Below are positions 25,679 through 33,448 of a DNA stretch of 45,267 nt, piece after piece. Each line of letters begins with the position of its first letter. The first letter of the stretch is position 1. The notes beneath the pieces are model-generated. The model did not search any database. It worked only from the letters and a program-made list of their open reading frames with translations, and was not told where the DNA came from. The translations under genes were made by a program, and so were the position numbers. This stretch comes from Bradyrhizobium sp. JYMT SZCCT0180 (GTDB taxonomy: Bacteria > Pseudomonadota > Alphaproteobacteria > Rhizobiales > Xanthobacteraceae): contig NZ_JAFCLZ010000041.1 in NCBI RefSeq assembly GCF_018130165.1, positions 1 to 45,267 on the forward strand, read 5' to 3'.

Positions 25679-26124
25679 CGCGCAGGGCTCCGCTGCGCCT
25701 TCAATCCGAAGAACACCAGGCCATTCCACCGGGTGCCGGTGATGGTGCGGGCGACCGCCGAGAGCGACTTGTATGGGCGGCCCTGGTATTCGAAATCCGC
25801 GTCGCGTACCGTCACCTGGTGCTCGACGCCCTTCCAATCGCGGATCAGCCTAGTGCCCGAAACTGGCCGATCGCCGGAGGCACGCTTGCCGGCTTTCGAG
25901 CCTTTGGCGGGTAAATCGCCAGCGGCAGCTTTGAGACGGCGGTGAAGGTCTGCCGATAAGCCGCCATGGGCCAACTCCTGCAGGCGGTAGGCCAACCGGC
26001 TTTCCAGGAAGCGCCGATTATAGGGCGGCGGCTCGGTCCCGAAGAGCTCCCGCCAGCGGGCCTTTAAAGCGCCGGCAGGGGCTGATTTTAGGGCCGAAAT
26101 CTGCGCTAAAATGCCATCAGGCAT
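25675..26124 (-). CDS. DUF2924 domain-containing protein
   Basis: A 149-residue basic protein with the DUF2924 layout: LKARWRELFGTEPPPYNRRFLESRLAYRLQELAHGGL, then TRLIRDWKGVEHQVTVRDADFEYQGRPYKSLSAVARTITGTRWNGLVFFGL. The last part resembles the RAMA/DUF2924 DNA-binding fold. It always travels with recombinases of the kind encoded downstream, to which it is coupled by an ATGA overlap, and is presumed to be a DNA-binding accessory of recombination. Confidence 0.9.
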   Translation of the reverse strand: MPDGILAQISALKSAPAGALKARWRELFGTEPPPYNRRFLESRLAYRLQELAHGGLSADLHRRLKAAAGDLPAKGSKAGKRASGDRPVSGTRLIRDWKGVEHQVTVRDADFEYQGRPYKSLSAVARTITGTRWNGLVFFGLKAQRSPAR

Positions 26125-26302
26125 CGGTCATTCTCCGTTTCGAAGACGTTCGATGTCCGCTCTGACCAGCCAAAATGTCGAGTGAACTCTCTCCGCCCTG
26201 ATCGGATAATTCTCTTGCCTTCCGGGCCTGAATACGGCTGACGGCCAACGCTAACAGCTCGGCGATTTCAGCGACGGTTGAATGGAAATGACAGTCACTC
26301 AT
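26117..26302 (-). CDS. Small protein opening the recombinase module
   Basis: A 61-residue protein, MSDCHFHSTVAEIAELLALAVSRI followed by QARKARELSDQGGESSLDILAGQSGH, of a type seen in front of DUF2924 genes. It overlaps DUF2924 by 8 bp. The helix with TVAEIAELLALAVSRI could be a short DNA-binding or dimerisation helix. The frame is open up to 26485, but the upstream part looks unlike protein, and 26302 gives the normal start. Confidence 0.6.
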   Translation of the reverse strand: MSDCHFHSTVAEIAELLALAVSRIQARKARELSDQGGESSLDILAGQSGHRTSSKRRMTDA

Positions 26303-26483
26303 GCCGCTATCACTGCGCGAGCTGATGCTGCCGTCCAGTGGTTTAACGCGTACATGTAGTGGAGCGATAAGGCGCGAGGCGAATCGTAGAAGGTCGTAAG
26401 ACGAAAATGTGGAAAATCCAATCAAGCCGAGACCGTGACGACAAATACAGTCGAAACTTGCCAAACTGATTCGCTGGAGGGCC

Positions 26484-27236
26484 ATGGCTATGCATGCCGC
26501 GATCGAAAGTTGGACTATCTACGAAGCCATTGCCCTTGAAGTGCCGTCTGAGCTCATTCGCGAGCACGACTTGGCCTGCCAAGAGGCAGGCAAGATCCCT
26601 CGCCGCCGTCTAATTAGCGATCGCAATGGGATGAATCCTAGGTATCCGGAATATCTAGCCAGCGATCGTCGAGTCAGAACGAGCAGATACGCCGTTGAAA
26701 ATCATCTTTTCACACGATTGAAGAGTGACCTTATAGCGACTGGCCGCTATGGAACGCCAATAGCCGCCCCCGATGTTTTGCCGCCTACAGTTTGGGCGCA
26801 CTTTTGGTTTCGAGATTGGCGAAAATCTACTGCGTTCGATCGGTCGACCAAAACTACCATATACGACATTCGCATTTCCAAAAGGGTTGCTGCCGCTTTG
26901 GATGCAACGAGCGCCGTCGGTATGGGAGAAAAGACCAAGCGCGCGAAAGCTGTCCGTAAAGTTCAAGCAAAAATAAGTGAGATTACGGCTTGCGAACGTT
27001 GGCTCGTGGATTGGATGCGAGCTAATCGAGAAAGGAGGATTTCTAGCCAGCGCAAATGGTTTGGCAGGGCAAAGGAAAAATGGCTAACTCTTTCTCTTAG
27101 GCAGTTCGTCGGCGCTTGGTACAATGCCGTCAAGAAGTCCCGTGCGCCGGCTTGGTCTGCGCCTGGTTCGCCAAAACAAACGGATATTATGGAGGTGCCC
27201 AAATGGCCAGAAGCGCTCACCGCTTGCCGACTTTGA
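26484..27236 (+). CDS. Hypothetical protein
   Basis: A 250-residue basic, tryptophan-rich soluble protein with no recognised family. The ribosome binding site CTGGAGG is followed by ATGs at 26484 and 26490; the second has better spacing. IESWTIYEAIALEVPSELIREHDLACQEAGKIPRRRL is helical, VWAHFWFRDWRKSTAF is followed by a beta segment, and KTKRAKAVRKVQAKISEITACERWLVDWMRANRERR is a long charged helix. It is divergent from the DUF2924 module and overlaps the next gene by 20 bp tail to tail. Base composition is lower in GC than the host genes, so it was probably acquired. Confidence 0.65.
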   Translation: MAMHAAIESWTIYEAIALEVPSELIREHDLACQEAGKIPRRRLISDRNGMNPRYPEYLASDRRVRTSRYAVENHLFTRLKSDLIATGRYGTPIAAPDVLPPTVWAHFWFRDWRKSTAFDRSTKTTIYDIRISKRVAAALDATSAVGMGEKTKRAKAVRKVQAKISEITACERWLVDWMRANRERRISSQRKWFGRAKEKWLTLSLRQFVGAWYNAVKKSRAPAWSAPGSPKQTDIMEVPKWPEALTACRL

Positions 27237-27849
27237 GCCAGTACGTTTGGCGCACCCGCTCAAGATCAGTTGCCGTGATCGTGCCCAGCTTTATTTTTAT
27301 GGCCAGTCTGTCCAACTGGTCTTCAGATTCCATGAGCATCTCCCAACCCAGTCTCGGATCCAGTCGGCGGGCTAACTCAACCTGACAAGCTTGATCACGC
27401 GTATGCTCCGGACCGCAGTGGGTTGACCGAGCCCTCAAACTCTCTCGATCGATCTTCTTATATGCTTGGTTCAAGTTGTGGTTATTTGTCCTGCCAATAG
27501 GGTCATGACCCCTTATGCCACTTGAGGCTTGCGTTCTAAGCTGCCCCTCCACCCGGGGGTCTGCGTTACCGGCGCTCTTTCCCGCCAGGCCGACTACGAT
27601 GTAGCCACTAGGCGCCCGTACCCTACCTTTGTAGTTTCTTTTGATGATGAGATGTCCTCCTTCCTCCAGCGGACGAAGGATGCGATACACGTTGCGCACT
27701 GACATCGAGGCACATTTCGCTATCGTTCGAATTTTCGGGTTGCATCTACCGGTTTTGTGGTTCGCAAAGCTTGCGATGACGACAAGAACTAATTTATGCG
27801 TCGGCTTGAGACCCACCCCAAGAGCATTGAGCACGTCTTTGAAGCTCAT
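27217..27849 (-). CDS. Helix-turn-helix (HTH_36-like) replication or regulatory protein
   Basis: A 210-residue protein. Residues 1-90 form a winged helix: MSFKDVLNALGVGLKPTHKLVLVVIASFANHKTGRCNPKIRTIAKCASMSVRNVYRILRPLEEGGHLI, the HTH_36 arrangement seen in phage and plasmid replication initiators. The middle is a polar linker and the C-terminal 50 residues are helical. The start at 27849 is preferred over 27891 because AGGA precedes it and the longer form would overlap the upstream gene. It probably controls or initiates replication of the local element. Confidence 0.7.
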   Translation of the reverse strand: MSFKDVLNALGVGLKPTHKLVLVVIASFANHKTGRCNPKIRTIAKCASMSVRNVYRILRPLEEGGHLIIKRNYKGRVRAPSGYIVVGLAGKSAGNADPRVEGQLRTQASSGIRGHDPIGRTNNHNLNQAYKKIDRESLRARSTHCGPEHTRDQACQVELARRLDPRLGWEMLMESEDQLDRLAIKIKLGTITATDLERVRQTYWLKVGKR

Positions 27850-27860
27850 CGTTCCTGGCC

Positions 27861-28055
27861 TTAGCGAGTGACCGTGTTGGCCGAAATCCATTCGACAAGT
27901 TCAATTTGCTGGTACCGAATGGCGCGACCCGCTCGGACGTAGCGAGGTCCGGCCCCCCGCAGCCGCCATGCCTGAAGGGTTCGGACCGACAGGGCGAGGA
28001 GTTCGGCGGCTTGTTCTTCGGTGAGGAGAGCAGTTGGTGAGTAATTGTGCAGCAT
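27861..28055 (-). CDS. Excisionase/AlpA-like helix-turn-helix protein
   Basis: A 64-residue MerR/Xis-type winged helix: LLTEEQAAELLALSVRTLQAWRLRGAGPRYVRAGRAIRYQQIELVEWISAN. The conserved ending R-Y-x-x-x-E-L-x-x-W is typical of phage and plasmid excisionase-like proteins. It sits 11 bp upstream of the HTH_36-like gene on the same strand, so both are likely one operon controlling the element. Confidence 0.85.
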   Translation of the reverse strand: MLHNYSPTALLTEEQAAELLALSVRTLQAWRLRGAGPRYVRAGRAIRYQQIELVEWISANTVTR

Positions 28056-28484
28056 GACTTAGATCCCTATGAGTTGCGAGGGACCACGATGAGCCGCTAC
28101 GAGCTGCGGTAATAGCCGGCAGGATTAAGCTGACGTAATGATTACGCGCGATGATTAGCGATCTCAGGAGGAAACGAGCGTGGTTGGCCGCAAATGAGCG
28201 GTTTCACATGAAACGCCTAGGCTCCCGCATAGCGTACGCCCGACACGCAAGTTTGTCGTCAGACTGGCGATTCCTCCTCAAGTGCGGACATTGCTGCATC
28301 CTACTGATGGTCGCTTTGAGAGGTGCCGGCTCAATGCATCATTCGGTCTGTTTGCGCTATTAACGTCGGCGGATGTTGAGGCTCCCTTCCACGCGGGCAG
28401 GTCAACGGCTTATTTGCTCAGCGAAACGTGGATCGCATTCAAGGCTGTCAGGCTAAAGGTCCATAAATTTGAAAGCGCGGAGAA
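28056..28484. other. Non-coding region before the decayed module end
   Basis: The left part should contain the promoter of the two HTH genes (minus strand). The rest shows no supported gene on either strand. A short plus frame from 28151 has no family resemblance. Confidence 0.35.
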
Positions 28485-28520
28485 GTTAAGCTCATGTGTT
28501 AAGGTGTTAAGTTTGTTAAG
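28485..28520. repeat. GTTAAG short tandem repeats
   Basis: GTTAAG occurs at 28485, 28498, 28506 and 28515, the last three 8 and 9 bases apart. The cluster sits directly next to the decayed HTH gene end, exactly where the GTCAACTTA array sits next to the intact gene at 23868. Confidence 0.55.
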
Positions 28521-28625
28521 GTAACGTTTTGGACTTGCGACTACCGAAATCTCGGGGTGCGAACTACCCACCATCCCCAAAGCGGCCGAGAGGGACCCAA
28601 CGCAGACCGAGTGTCGGCGCTGAGC
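28521..28625 (-). pseudogene. Decayed 3' end of the recombinase-module HTH gene
   Basis: The stretch 28521-28600 aligns base by base with 23868-23950 (shared CTACCGAA, CGGGGT-CGAAC-ACCC and GAGAGGGACCCA). In the minus frame the last residues read GSSHPEISVVASPK, against GGSDPGSSVAAGGK in the intact gene. Only the 3' end remains, with frameshifts. Confidence 0.55.
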
Positions 28626-28636
28626 CCGCTAGACCG

Positions 28637-29545
28637 TCAAGCTCGAACTGAAAACCTATTAATCGCATTCATCGCCTGCACGCGCAGCTCAACGTCTCTT
28701 AGGTATATGGTAGTTCGCAAGAATTCGATTTCGGTCACTTCGTCGGCCTCGTCAACGTCTATGTACCAAGACCTCGGCCGCCCATCAGCGCCGTCACTCC
28801 AGCGATAACCCCGCTTCTTCAACTCGTCCTTGAGCTCAAAGGGAGATTGCTCGGCCCAAATGCGCATCGCCTTGCGTCTCGCGCGGCCCAGGAGAACAGC
28901 GAGAGCTGATCGATTCGGCTTCGGAAGGTTTGAAGCCAAGATTTCAACTAGGGCACGGCAATCGTCGATGGCTCGATGGGCCTGGTGAAACAACCCGACG
29001 CCTGCCAGCAGATACCCCAGCCGCGATCCGTCAAATCCATGCTTGCGCCATTCCACCTCCGTTGCCGAGCATGCCCATGCCTTCTGCTGAAACAGCGGCC
29101 AATAGCGTTCGGCAAATCTGCGATCGAAGTTGGCGTTGTGCGCGATAATGATCCCCGCGCCGGCAGCAAATGCCGCAACGGCTTCTGAATCAATCCGATG
29201 CCCGAGGACCATTTCATCGGTAATGCCGGTGAGGTCGGTGATTTCTGCGGGTATTGGATTCTGCGGCTCGTTAAACGACGAAAAAACATCCGTAATCTGT
29301 GCTATCCGGTCGTCTGCCAGGTAGGTGAATTTCACCATTGCGAGCTCAATAACTTCATCTCGCGCGGTATCGAGACCGGTCGTCTCGACGTCCAGCATGA
29401 TGCCGCTCCTGGTTGCTTGACCATCGCACGGGGTGAATTCAGTGCGAGGTACGAGCCTACGAAGCACCCGGTAGTCGGTGGATTTCCCGAGCGTCTCGGC
29501 CATCGCGGCTAGATTGACTTCTTCAGATGGCATAGGGTCGACCAT
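28637..29545 (-). CDS. DEDDh 3'-5' exonuclease (DnaQ-like)
   Basis: A 302-residue nuclease. All exonuclease motifs are intact: D52-x-E54 (LDVETTGLD), D141 (HNANFDRRF), and H190 with D194/D195 (HRAIDDCRAL). The N-terminal 45 residues and the C-terminal 90 (AVLLGRARRKAMRIWAEQSPFELKDELKKRGYRW, then GRPRSWYIDVDE) are extra to the catalytic domain; the C-terminus resembles the DUF of stand-alone exonucleases that ends in a short beta domain. It degrades DNA or RNA from 3' ends. It is divergent from the DUF2075 gene with about 31 bp between starts, so the two are probably co-regulated. Later ATGs at 29533 and 29503 are alternative starts. Confidence 0.88.
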   Translation of the reverse strand: MVDPMPSEEVNLAAMAETLGKSTDYRVLRRLVPRTEFTPCDGQATRSGIMLDVETTGLDTARDEVIELAMVKFTYLADDRIAQITDVFSSFNEPQNPIPAEITDLTGITDEMVLGHRIDSEAVAAFAAGAGIIIAHNANFDRRFAERYWPLFQQKAWACSATEVEWRKHGFDGSRLGYLLAGVGLFHQAHRAIDDCRALVEILASNLPKPNRSALAVLLGRARRKAMRIWAEQSPFELKDELKKRGYRWSDGADGRPRSWYIDVDEADEVTEIEFLRTTIYLRDVELRVQAMNAINRFSVRA

Positions 29546-29576
29546 GAGATCAGATTGGGCATCGGCGTAAAACAGG

Positions 29577-31550
29577 ATGAATAGTTCCTTTTATTCTAGC
29601 TCGGTCAAAGATCTTGTCGACCAATCACCTGAAACGATCCTTGGACATCTCGCCAGACAGAACTCCTTTTCGCTGGAGGCTCTGCAACGCAATGCTTGGC
29701 TCACCCAAATATTGATGCTGCAGCGTGAACTCTCTGGCTTGGTGTCGGGGTGGGTAGCGTTCGAATTTGCGATCCCGCGGATGGGCAAGCGCGCCGACAA
29801 CATTGTTCTGGTCGGTGGCGTCATCTTTGTCTTGGAATTTAAGGTCGGAACCGAGCAATTCGATAACGCAGCCTTGGATCAAGTGGTCGACTATGCGCTC
29901 GACCTCAAGAATTTTCACAGCGGCAGTCACGACCGACCCATCGTGCCGGTCGTCGTAGCAACGGGCGCGCCAGATGCCGTCCATTCCCTGATTTGGGCGG
30001 ACGATAACGTCGCCAAACCCGTTCTCAGTAATGGCGTCGGGCTGGGCGCGCTAATCAAAGACATTTCGGATCAGGCGACGACCGGCTCCGACATTGACGT
30101 CCAAGCGTGGCTAGGCAGCGGCTATAAGCCAACGCCTACCATCATTGAAGCGGCGCAAGCGCTCTATCAAGGGCATAAGGTCGGCGAGATCACGCGGTCG
30201 GACGCGGGTGCTATCAACCTAAGCCAAACGGCGGAATGCATTGCGCAGGTCATCGAAGATGCCAAATCGAACAGACACAAGGCCATTTGCTTTGTGACGG
30301 GCGTCCCCGGCGCCGGCAAGACGCTGGCGGGTCTCAACCTTGTGACCCAGCGCGCGAGCGCGCACGAAGATGAACACGCCGTTTTTCTATCGGGCAACGG
30401 GCCGCTCGTCGATGTTCTACGGGAAGCCCTTGCTCGCGACGAGCATGCGCAATCTAAGTTGACGGGGTCCACGATCCGCAAGGCCGACGCAGCGCGGAAA
30501 GTGAAAAGCTTCATTCAGAATATCATGCATTTCCGCGATGACAGTCTGACAAGCTCAAATGCGCCGATTGAGCGCGTCGCGGTGTTCGATGAGGCGCAAC
30601 GGGCCTGGGATCGCGACCATCTCGCCAATTTCATGTCACGCAAGAAGGGTCTTCCAGACTTCGATATGTCGGAACCGGCGTTCCTGGTCAGCGTGATGGA
30701 TCGCCACGAGGGCTGGTGCGTAGTGGTTTGCTTGATCGGAGGCGGTCAGGAGATCAATGCTGGCGAAGCTGGGCTCACGGAATGGTTCTCGGCACTTCAG
30801 GCAAGATTTACCGACTGGAAGGTGTTTACATCTCGCCAATTGGCCCACCGTGATTATCATTGGGGGCAAGATCTTGCGGCCATGTTGAGTAAGCTCGACG
30901 TTACTGTTTACGAACATCTGCACCTGGCAGTATCAATCCGGTCATTTCGCGCAGAAAAGCTATCCGAATTCGTAGGCGCCGTCGTGGCGGGCGAAGTGGA
31001 GGCGGCGCGTGCGCTCTACGAGCAGATCAAGACAACGTATCCAATCAAGTTGACTCGGGATCTTGCAGCTGCGCGGGCTTGGCTCCGAGTACAGGCGCGG
31101 GGAAGCGAGCGGGTAGGACTTGTTGCGTCCTCTGGCGCGTCGCGACTAAAGCCGCTCGGAATCAATGTTCGCGAAAAGATAGACGCCACCCATTGGTTTT
31201 TGAATGGCAAAGACGATGTGCGTTCGTCGCATTACCTAGAAGACCCCGCGACTGAGTTTGACATCCAGGGATTAGAACTTGACTGGGTTGGCGTCTGCTG
31301 GGATGCCGATTTTCGGTCGATTGACGGAAGATGGGCATTCCATAGGTTCACAGGTACTAAGTGGCAGAACGTGAATGACGAAAATAGGAAAGTCTATTTG
31401 ACCAATGCATATCGTGTGCTTCTAACGCGCGCCAGGCAGGGCCTGGTGATCTATATTCCGGAGGGTGATGCCGAGGATGCTACCCGTCCGGCAGCATTTT
31501 ACGACGGAACGGCAAAATTCCTGTCGGAGTGCGGTCCGTCGTTTCTTTAG
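29577..31550 (+). CDS. Nuclease-like plus DUF2075 ATPase/helicase protein
   Basis: A 657-residue protein. Residues about 55-135 look like a PD-(D/E)XK nuclease core: D74 in KRADNIVLV, then E87-x-K89 in FVLEFKVG and Q102 in DQVVDYAL. From about 235 it is a DUF2075 (PF09848) P-loop ATPase: Walker A GVPGAGKT (242-249), Walker B VAVFDEAQRAW (D338, E339), LIGGGQEINAGE, and the C-terminal helicase-like VYLTNAYRVLLTRARQGLVIYIP. Such proteins are found in defence islands and act on nucleic acid, with unknown mechanism. It is divergent from the DEDDh exonuclease and followed 38 bp later by a GIY-YIG gene, suggesting a three-nuclease cluster. Confidence 0.85.
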   Translation: MNSSFYSSSVKDLVDQSPETILGHLARQNSFSLEALQRNAWLTQILMLQRELSGLVSGWVAFEFAIPRMGKRADNIVLVGGVIFVLEFKVGTEQFDNAALDQVVDYALDLKNFHSGSHDRPIVPVVVATGAPDAVHSLIWADDNVAKPVLSNGVGLGALIKDISDQATTGSDIDVQAWLGSGYKPTPTIIEAAQALYQGHKVGEITRSDAGAINLSQTAECIAQVIEDAKSNRHKAICFVTGVPGAGKTLAGLNLVTQRASAHEDEHAVFLSGNGPLVDVLREALARDEHAQSKLTGSTIRKADAARKVKSFIQNIMHFRDDSLTSSNAPIERVAVFDEAQRAWDRDHLANFMSRKKGLPDFDMSEPAFLVSVMDRHEGWCVVVCLIGGGQEINAGEAGLTEWFSALQARFTDWKVFTSRQLAHRDYHWGQDLAAMLSKLDVTVYEHLHLAVSIRSFRAEKLSEFVGAVVAGEVEAARALYEQIKTTYPIKLTRDLAAARAWLRVQARGSERVGLVASSGASRLKPLGINVREKIDATHWFLNGKDDVRSSHYLEDPATEFDIQGLELDWVGVCWDADFRSIDGRWAFHRFTGTKWQNVNDENRKVYLTNAYRVLLTRARQGLVIYIPEGDAEDATRPAAFYDGTAKFLSECGPSFL

Positions 31551-31588
31551 ATTGAAGCGCAGATTGTCCAAGTGGTGAGAGGTGCGCG

Positions 31589-32107
31589 ATGCGAATTGAC
31601 GGACCCGAGCGATACCAACTTACTTTCACGCCTGAAGCCTTCACCGTCCTTTGCGCCAAGGGAACGAATAAGTTTTCTGGGTTGTCTACGTCGGATTTGC
31701 CAAAACTCTACATCGCAAGCATCGACAGTAAGCCGGTCTATGTCGGCATCACCAAGCAGAGCGTCCGAAATCGGCTACGGCTTGGTTGGAATGCAAAGGG
31801 GGACTCGGGCTACTACGGCTATGCCTGGCGGCATGGGTATAACACGGCCATCCGGAGCTCGTGTCGGCTATACCGGCGTCGCTTGGCGCAAGCGTTGAAC
31901 AGCAGAGACCTGGGGTCGAATATCTGGGAAACTCCGGATAAATTACCCCGTAACCACCATAATCAGCTTATGAATACAGACCCATCGGTCCTGCCGCGAT
32001 CCTGCCACCTGAGAGCGGTCGCCAAAGCTTCGGCCCGGCTAGCGGACACAAGCTATAATACTTCAGCGCGAACCTGCGCCACGCCACGGTCCGTAATCCC
32101 TAAATGA
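31589..32107 (+). CDS. GIY-YIG nuclease-like protein, C-terminus probably replaced
   Basis: The first 85 residues are GIY-YIG-like: KLYIASIDSKPVYVGITKQSVRNRLR gives the two motif strands (LYI and YVG) and the conserved R, and GDSGYYGYAWRHG follows. After about residue 90 the sequence becomes arginine/serine-rich and unfamiliar, and the last 23 codons lie inside the rlpA repeat that begins at 32038. The natural C-terminus has therefore probably been lost at this junction or by a frameshift. A good ribosome binding site (GAGAGG) precedes the ATG. It stands 38 bp after the DUF2075 gene, probably in its operon. Confidence 0.6.
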   Translation: MRIDGPERYQLTFTPEAFTVLCAKGTNKFSGLSTSDLPKLYIASIDSKPVYVGITKQSVRNRLRLGWNAKGDSGYYGYAWRHGYNTAIRSSCRLYRRRLAQALNSRDLGSNIWETPDKLPRNHHNQLMNTDPSVLPRSCHLRAVAKASARLADTSYNTSARTCATPRSVIPK

Positions 32108-32774
32108 CGCGCAGCGCCGAGTGAAAGGTCGAGGACCCGGCCGCGAACCCAGGGTCCCCGGTCGTTGATACGAACTACTACGGACTTGCTGCTCGCAAGA
32201 TCAGTTACACGAACTCTTGTACCGAACGGTAGGTTGCGGTGGGCAGCGGTCAGTGAATTCCGAATGAACGGGGCACCGCTCGCTGTTTTTCCTGTCGGAT
32301 ATGAATAGTAAGAGGCTTTTCCAGAAAAAACCCGGTTTGAAGATCGAGGGGCTGAGCGCTCTTCCGGACGACGAGCCGTCTCCCCTCCGGTCGGAGGTTG
32401 CTCAAGCGGAGGATCCTGTCTGGGCTGGTCCTGTGCCTCGGGTGCCGGTTCTGCGTGCGCTTTTGGAATGATAGACCATCGATCAAGAAAGGTCTGTGCT
32501 GAAGCAGAATCTACGTTTACGCACAACCAAACCGGTACTGATACGATTGCAACTATTCCAAAAATAGGGCGCATGGGACGGCCTCACAAACAAATAGTAC
32601 AAATGAATAACGCAAGCTGTTGAGGCTCGGTTCCTGTCATGCAGGTGATGAAGGGATATATACCGATGCTTCCAACTCACACGTTTGGTGCCTTAGGCGC
32701 ACCGCAGCAACCAACGCCTATTTCCGAGGTATTGCTTAAGTGAGAGTTTGTTGCTTCCTGATCCACGGCGAGGG
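32038..32774. repeat. Large direct repeat, copy 2 (carries rlpA)
   Basis: Second copy of 5582-6317 in the same orientation, with about 2-3% differences by eye. It starts inside the reading frame of the truncated GIY-YIG gene, so a rearrangement joined the two here. After 32774 the match is interrupted by about 105 bp and then resumes at 32880-32905. Confidence 0.93.
32053..32574 (-). CDS. rlpA: RlpA-like septal ring lytic transglycosylase family protein, copy 2
   Basis: A 173-residue secreted protein, nearly identical to the one at 5597-6118: signal peptide to about residue 26, Pro/Glu-rich linker, and double-psi beta-barrel with ASYY, AAHRNLPFGT, INDRGPW and LDLSLGAARHLG. Most base differences are silent, and the few residue changes lie in the signal region (GIVAI, WLCVN). 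Both reading frames are intact, so both copies may be functional or the duplication may be recent. It is transcribed toward the end of the GIY-YIG gene. Confidence 0.88.
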   Translation of the reverse strand: MRPIFGIVAIVSVPVWLCVNVDSASAQTFLDRWSIIPKAHAEPAPEAQDQPRQDPPLEQPPTGGETARRPEERSAPRSSNRVFSGKASYYSYPTGKTASGAPFIRNSLTAAHRNLPFGTRVRVTDLASSKSVVVRINDRGPWVRGRVLDLSLGAARHLGITDRGVAQVRAEVL

Positions 32775-32968
32775 AGTGAGAGTTGGATCAGCCGCGACTA
32801 GGCGCGACAATTTAGATCCTCCCGTCAATTAGGCATTGCTCCCGGCCTTACTGCACGCGCATATCTGTTGGCAGTTTTCGGACCTGGCGCTTCCGGTGAT
32901 AGGGGCGACGCGACGCCGGTAGTGCAGGATGACGGTGACGGCAACCGACTGCGTTTAGTATCCGGAAC
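32775..32968. other. Insert and gap right of rlpA copy 2
   Basis: 32775-32879 is absent from the matching place beside rlpA copy 1; 32880-32905 again matches 6316-6341. The insert has no coding capacity or clear inverted repeat. The remainder is upstream of the small gene at 32969. Confidence 0.5.
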
Positions 32969-33235
32969 GTGAGCCGTCAGTCAAAGCGTAATGCGAGCGC
33001 TATCGCCCAGGATGTTGCGGCTGAAGTGATCCGGCGTGCACGCGCTAGCAGGGCAAGTGCCGGCGGAGAACTTCCGTACGTCATCCATCTCAGCGAGCCG
33101 CCGACCGCAGAGGAGCGGCTGCACCTGGCGGTATGCCGGCTGATGCAGCAGCCAATCGTGCTGGTGCCCGGCAAGTGCCTAACGATTGAGGAATGGGTGC
33201 ACCGCTATGCGAGCCAAAGTAGCGTGCGCGATTAA
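32969..33235 (+). CDS. Small hypothetical protein
   Basis: An 88-residue protein with a GTG start (MSRQSKRNASAIAQDVAAEVIRRARASRASAGG). A helical basic N-terminus is followed by LPYVIHLSEPPTAEERLHLAVCRLMQQPIVLVPGKCLTIEEWVHRY, which looks like a compact alpha/beta fold. No family is recognised, but the codon use matches host genes. It lies 214 bp before a resolvase gene. No strong ribosome binding site was seen. Confidence 0.5.
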   Translation: MSRQSKRNASAIAQDVAAEVIRRARASRASAGGELPYVIHLSEPPTAEERLHLAVCRLMQQPIVLVPGKCLTIEEWVHRYASQSSVRD

Positions 33236-33369
33236 ACGGCCACAATGGGCGAATGGTGCGCTCATTTGCTGATACGCCGCGCCGCCCGGCGACAGCGGAA
33301 GCCTCGCTGCGTGGCCATCCTTTCATGTACGTTGCGAAGCACCATAAAATGACAGTGATTGTCCGCGCT

Positions 33370-33400
33370 GTTGCAACATGAAAACAGCAACTATGTTGCT
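33370..33400. promoter_or_regulatory. Paired dyads upstream of the second resolvase gene
   Basis: GTTGCAAC (33370-33377) is a perfect palindrome, and AGCAACTATGTTGCT (33386-33400) is a perfect 6-bp inverted repeat around TAT with the same GTTGC/GCAAC half-site. They lie about 50-80 bp before the resolvase start, where resolvases usually have their recombination site or operator. Inferred from position. Confidence 0.45.
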
Positions 33401-33448
33401 CTTGTTTGCGCTACGACCAATCCGCATACGGTGGTATGCCCTTTGGTC

